Assembly: GCF_900091585.1 (NCBI RefSeq)
Contig: NZ_FMHT01000003.1
Coordinates: forward strand, 1,721,501-1,785,500
DNA from: Micromonospora nigra
Lineage (GTDB): Bacteria; Actinomycetota; Actinomycetes; Mycobacteriales; Micromonosporaceae
Direction of reading: 5' to 3'
Length of the DNA: 64,000 bases
Shown piece after piece: positions 62,309 through 64,000 of this stretch. How positions within the stretch are numbered: the stretch's first letter is position 1; the number at the start of each line of letters is the position of its first letter. The notes beneath the pieces are model-generated. The model was not told where the DNA came from. It made no database searches and worked only from the letters and a program-made list of their open reading frames with translations. A program made the translations under genes and the position numbers.

Positions 62309-63619
62309 TCAGGCGATCTCCGCACCGGGTACGGCGGTCGGCTCCCCGTCGGGCTTCGGCACCCGGCGCAGCAGGCCCGGACCGGCGGCCGCGGGTGGAC
62401 CGACCGGCTCCCAGCCGGGGCCGACCGCGTGATCGACCGCCCGGTCGACGCCGGCGGCCCTCTCGACATCGGCGGCCCGGTCGACGCCGGCGTCGGCGGC
62501 CGGAGCGGCGGTGTGGTCCGTGGTGCGGTCGACCGCCGGGTCGACGGTGTCATCGGCTTCCGGCACCGTGCCGTCCGACGCCTCGGCCGCCACGGTGGAC
62601 CTTCCGCCGGCCGCGGCCGGCGGCGTCGGCCGCCCGTCCGCTCGGCGGGGTGCCGGGGTCCGCGGGTCGGGCGGCTCGGCGAGCAGCCGGGGCGGCCGCG
62701 CCGAAGGCGCGGTGACCGGCCGGAGCCCGGCCACCACCGTGTTGACGATCTCGGCCGCGTACGCGCCGTCCGGGTCGTAGTCGGGGTCGAAGACGGTCAA
62801 CTCGACGCCGAGGCAGTGCGGGGTGTCGACCAGCCCGGACAGCAGGATCTCCAGCTCGGCGAAGGCGATCCCGCCCGGGTCGGGAGCGTCCACCGCCGGC
62901 ATCACCGCCGGGTCGAGCACGTCCACGTCGACGTGCACCCAGTAGCCGGCGCAGTCGGCGAGCTGCTCGTGGGCCCACTGCGCGGTGCGGGCCGCGCCCT
63001 CGGCACGCAGCGCCGGCACCGGCCGGGTGGTGATCCCGGCGGCCTGGAGGTCGAGGCGGTACTCGTCCTGGGCCCGGATGCCGAGCACCACCACGTCGAT
63101 GTCCCGGAAGTACGGTCGGCGACCCTCGATGGCCGCCAGGTCGGCCTGCCCGCGCCCGGTGACCAGGGCGAGGTCCTCACCGGCCGCCGCGCCCACGTAG
63201 GAGGCGTTGCCCGGGTGCCGGAAGTCGGAGTGGCCGTCGACGAAGACCAGGCCGATGCGACCGCCGACCGCCTCACCGAGCCGGTGCATGGCCAGCGCGG
63301 AACCGAGCAGGACGGAGCAGTCCCCGCCGAGGACCAGCGGAAACTCGCCACGGTCGATGATCGCGCCGATCCGGTCGGCGAGGGCCGTCGAGTAGTCGGC
63401 GATCTCCCGGGCGTGGCACACCCCGTCGCCGGGTCGCCAGCCGCCCGGGTCGTAGCGGGGCGCGGTCAGGTGCCCCGCATCGCGGGCCCGCAGGCGGGCC
63501 AGCAGGCCGTGGTCACGCAACGCTCCCGGCGCCTTGCCGCAGCCGGGGACCGAGGTGGGGGTGGGTGGGCGCAGGCCAAGGTTGGTGGGCGCGTCGAGGA
63601 CGGCGATCCGGCGCATCAT
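62309..63619 (-). CDS. Arginase/agmatinase (ureohydrolase) family protein with disordered tail
   Basis: 436 residues. Residues 1-300 form the ureohydrolase core: 'CGKAPGALRDHGLLARL', 'PLVLGGDCSVLLGSALAMHRLG', 'VFVDGHSDFRHPGNA' and 'YWVHVDVDVLDPAVMPAVDAPDPGG'. The metal residues His (DGHSD) and Asp (DVDVLDP) are intact, with GGDCS where the first His ligand usually sits, as in some family members. After ~310 comes an Ala/Pro/Asp-rich tail of about 120 residues with DxxVDRA-type repeats, absent from normal ureohydrolases. The substrate (arginine, agmatine or a guanidino compound) is not determined. Confidence 0.85.
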   Translation of the reverse strand: MMRRIAVLDAPTNLGLRPPTPTSVPGCGKAPGALRDHGLLARLRARDAGHLTAPRYDPGGWRPGDGVCHAREIADYSTALADRIGAIIDRGEFPLVLGGDCSVLLGSALAMHRLGEAVGGRIGLVFVDGHSDFRHPGNASYVGAAAGEDLALVTGRGQADLAAIEGRRPYFRDIDVVVLGIRAQDEYRLDLQAAGITTRPVPALRAEGAARTAQWAHEQLADCAGYWVHVDVDVLDPAVMPAVDAPDPGGIAFAELEILLSGLVDTPHCLGVELTVFDPDYDPDGAYAAEIVNTVVAGLRPVTAPSARPPRLLAEPPDPRTPAPRRADGRPTPPAAAGGRSTVAAEASDGTVPEADDTVDPAVDRTTDHTAAPAADAGVDRAADVERAAGVDRAVDHAVGPGWEPVGPPAAAGPGLLRRVPKPDGEPTAVPGAEIA

Positions 63620-63685
63620 GGGCTCCCGTCCTCAGGTGTCGGGCGGGCCGGCCGGAACGCCGGCCCGCGCTGGCGTATGTCGTGC

Positions 63686-64000
63686 TCAGAACAGGGCGCT
63701 GGCCAGAGCCCGGCGGGCGGAGGCGACCGCGGGGTCGTCGGGGCCGGCGATGGTGAACAACGAGACCAGGTGCTGGCGTACCTTCTCCCGGTCGTCACCG
63801 GCGGTGCGCCGGACCAGACCGACGAGCCGCTGGTAGGCCTGCTCGGCCATGCCGCTGAGCACCTCGACGTCGGCGGCCAGGAGCTGCGCCTCGACGTCGT
63901 CGGGGTTGGCCTGGGCGGCGGCGAGCGCGGCCCGCGGGTCGGTGCCCCCGACCCGACGGGCGAGGCCGACCTGGGCCAGGCCCGCCTCGGCCGTGGGGTC
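63686..64000 (-). CDS. YbbN-type thioredoxin/TPR protein, C-terminal fragment
   Basis: 104 codons plus the stop; the gene continues past the right edge. The visible part is the TPR-like C-terminal region: 'AAAQANPDDVEAQLLAADVEVLSGMAEQAYQRLVGLVRRTAGDDREKVRQHLVSLFTIAGPDDPAVASARRALASALF'. This matches co-chaperone YbbN (CnoX-like) proteins, in which a thioredoxin-fold domain precedes these repeats. That N-terminal domain is outside the window. It lies 66 bases upstream of the arginase-family gene on the same strand. Confidence 0.85.
   Translation of the reverse strand, partial: DPTAEAGLAQVGLARRVGGTDPRAALAAAQANPDDVEAQLLAADVEVLSGMAEQAYQRLVGLVRRTAGDDREKVRQHLVSLFTIAGPDDPAVASARRALASALF

Overview
The window is about 64 kb of very GC-rich chromosome from an actinomycete. 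Gene content points to Micromonosporaceae and most likely Micromonospora: a four-gene conservon (sensor kinase, roadblock, DUF742, GTPase), a 180-kDa-class NAD-glutamate dehydrogenase, a secreted CBM2-GH6 cellulase, a class F sortase, a GPGG-motif micropeptide, many GTG/TTG starts and many 1- or 4-base gene overlaps. The genus is inferred from protein families and style, not from a marker gene. No rRNA, tRNA, CRISPR array, insertion sequence or prophage was recognised.

Layout. 1-10 kb: partial glycogen-debranching enzyme, SCP2 protein, CBS protein, asd, an M16 peptidase pair, a catalase-like protein, a Tat-exported DUF839/PhoX-like protein, then a class I DAHP synthase behind what looks like a complete aromatic-amino-acid attenuator. 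10-16 kb: small hypothetical and membrane proteins, a secreted coiled-coil NlpC/P60 hydrolase and a group 2 sigma factor. 16.6-19.3 kb: murQ with its RpiR-type regulator (cell-wall recycling) and a thymidylate-kinase-like protein; the last two genes look leaderless. 19.4-22.7 kb: nucleotidyltransferase, BON protein, phosphoesterase, GPGG micropeptide, TspO and a secreted M23 peptidase.

22.9-29.3 kb is an alpha-glucoside uptake and hydrolysis operon: LacI-type operator, binding lipoprotein, two permeases, LacI regulator and GH13 glucosidase. No ATPase is encoded there, so a shared MsiK-like ATPase elsewhere is presumed. 29.4-34.8 kb: an MFS transporter, xylB and xylA, divergent from a ROK-family (XylR-like) regulator that carries a frameshift. 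35-39.5 kb is a signalling island: PAS-GAF-SpoIIE phosphatase, a cobalamin-binding protein with the W-x9-EH motif of CarH-type photoreceptors but no DNA-binding domain, a MarR regulator, and a second SpoIIE-type phosphatase with altered metal-site residues.

39.5-44.3 kb: polyprenyl-phosphate sugar transferase, a membrane-anchored binding-protein/VWA protein and a lactonase. 44.4-50.7 kb: the conservon and, divergent from it, three small proteins, two of which share an undescribed C-terminal domain. 50.9-54.9 kb: GH6 cellulase with a CebR-like operator upstream, and a secreted Asp/Gly-rich protein whose C-terminus resembles a sorting signal, overlapping a class F sortase gene. 54.9-64 kb: NAD-glutamate dehydrogenase, a penicillin-binding lipoprotein, an arginase-family protein with a long disordered tail, and the C-terminal part of a YbbN-type protein. 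Convergent gene pairs are regularly separated by long GC-rich hairpins that probably act as bidirectional terminators.
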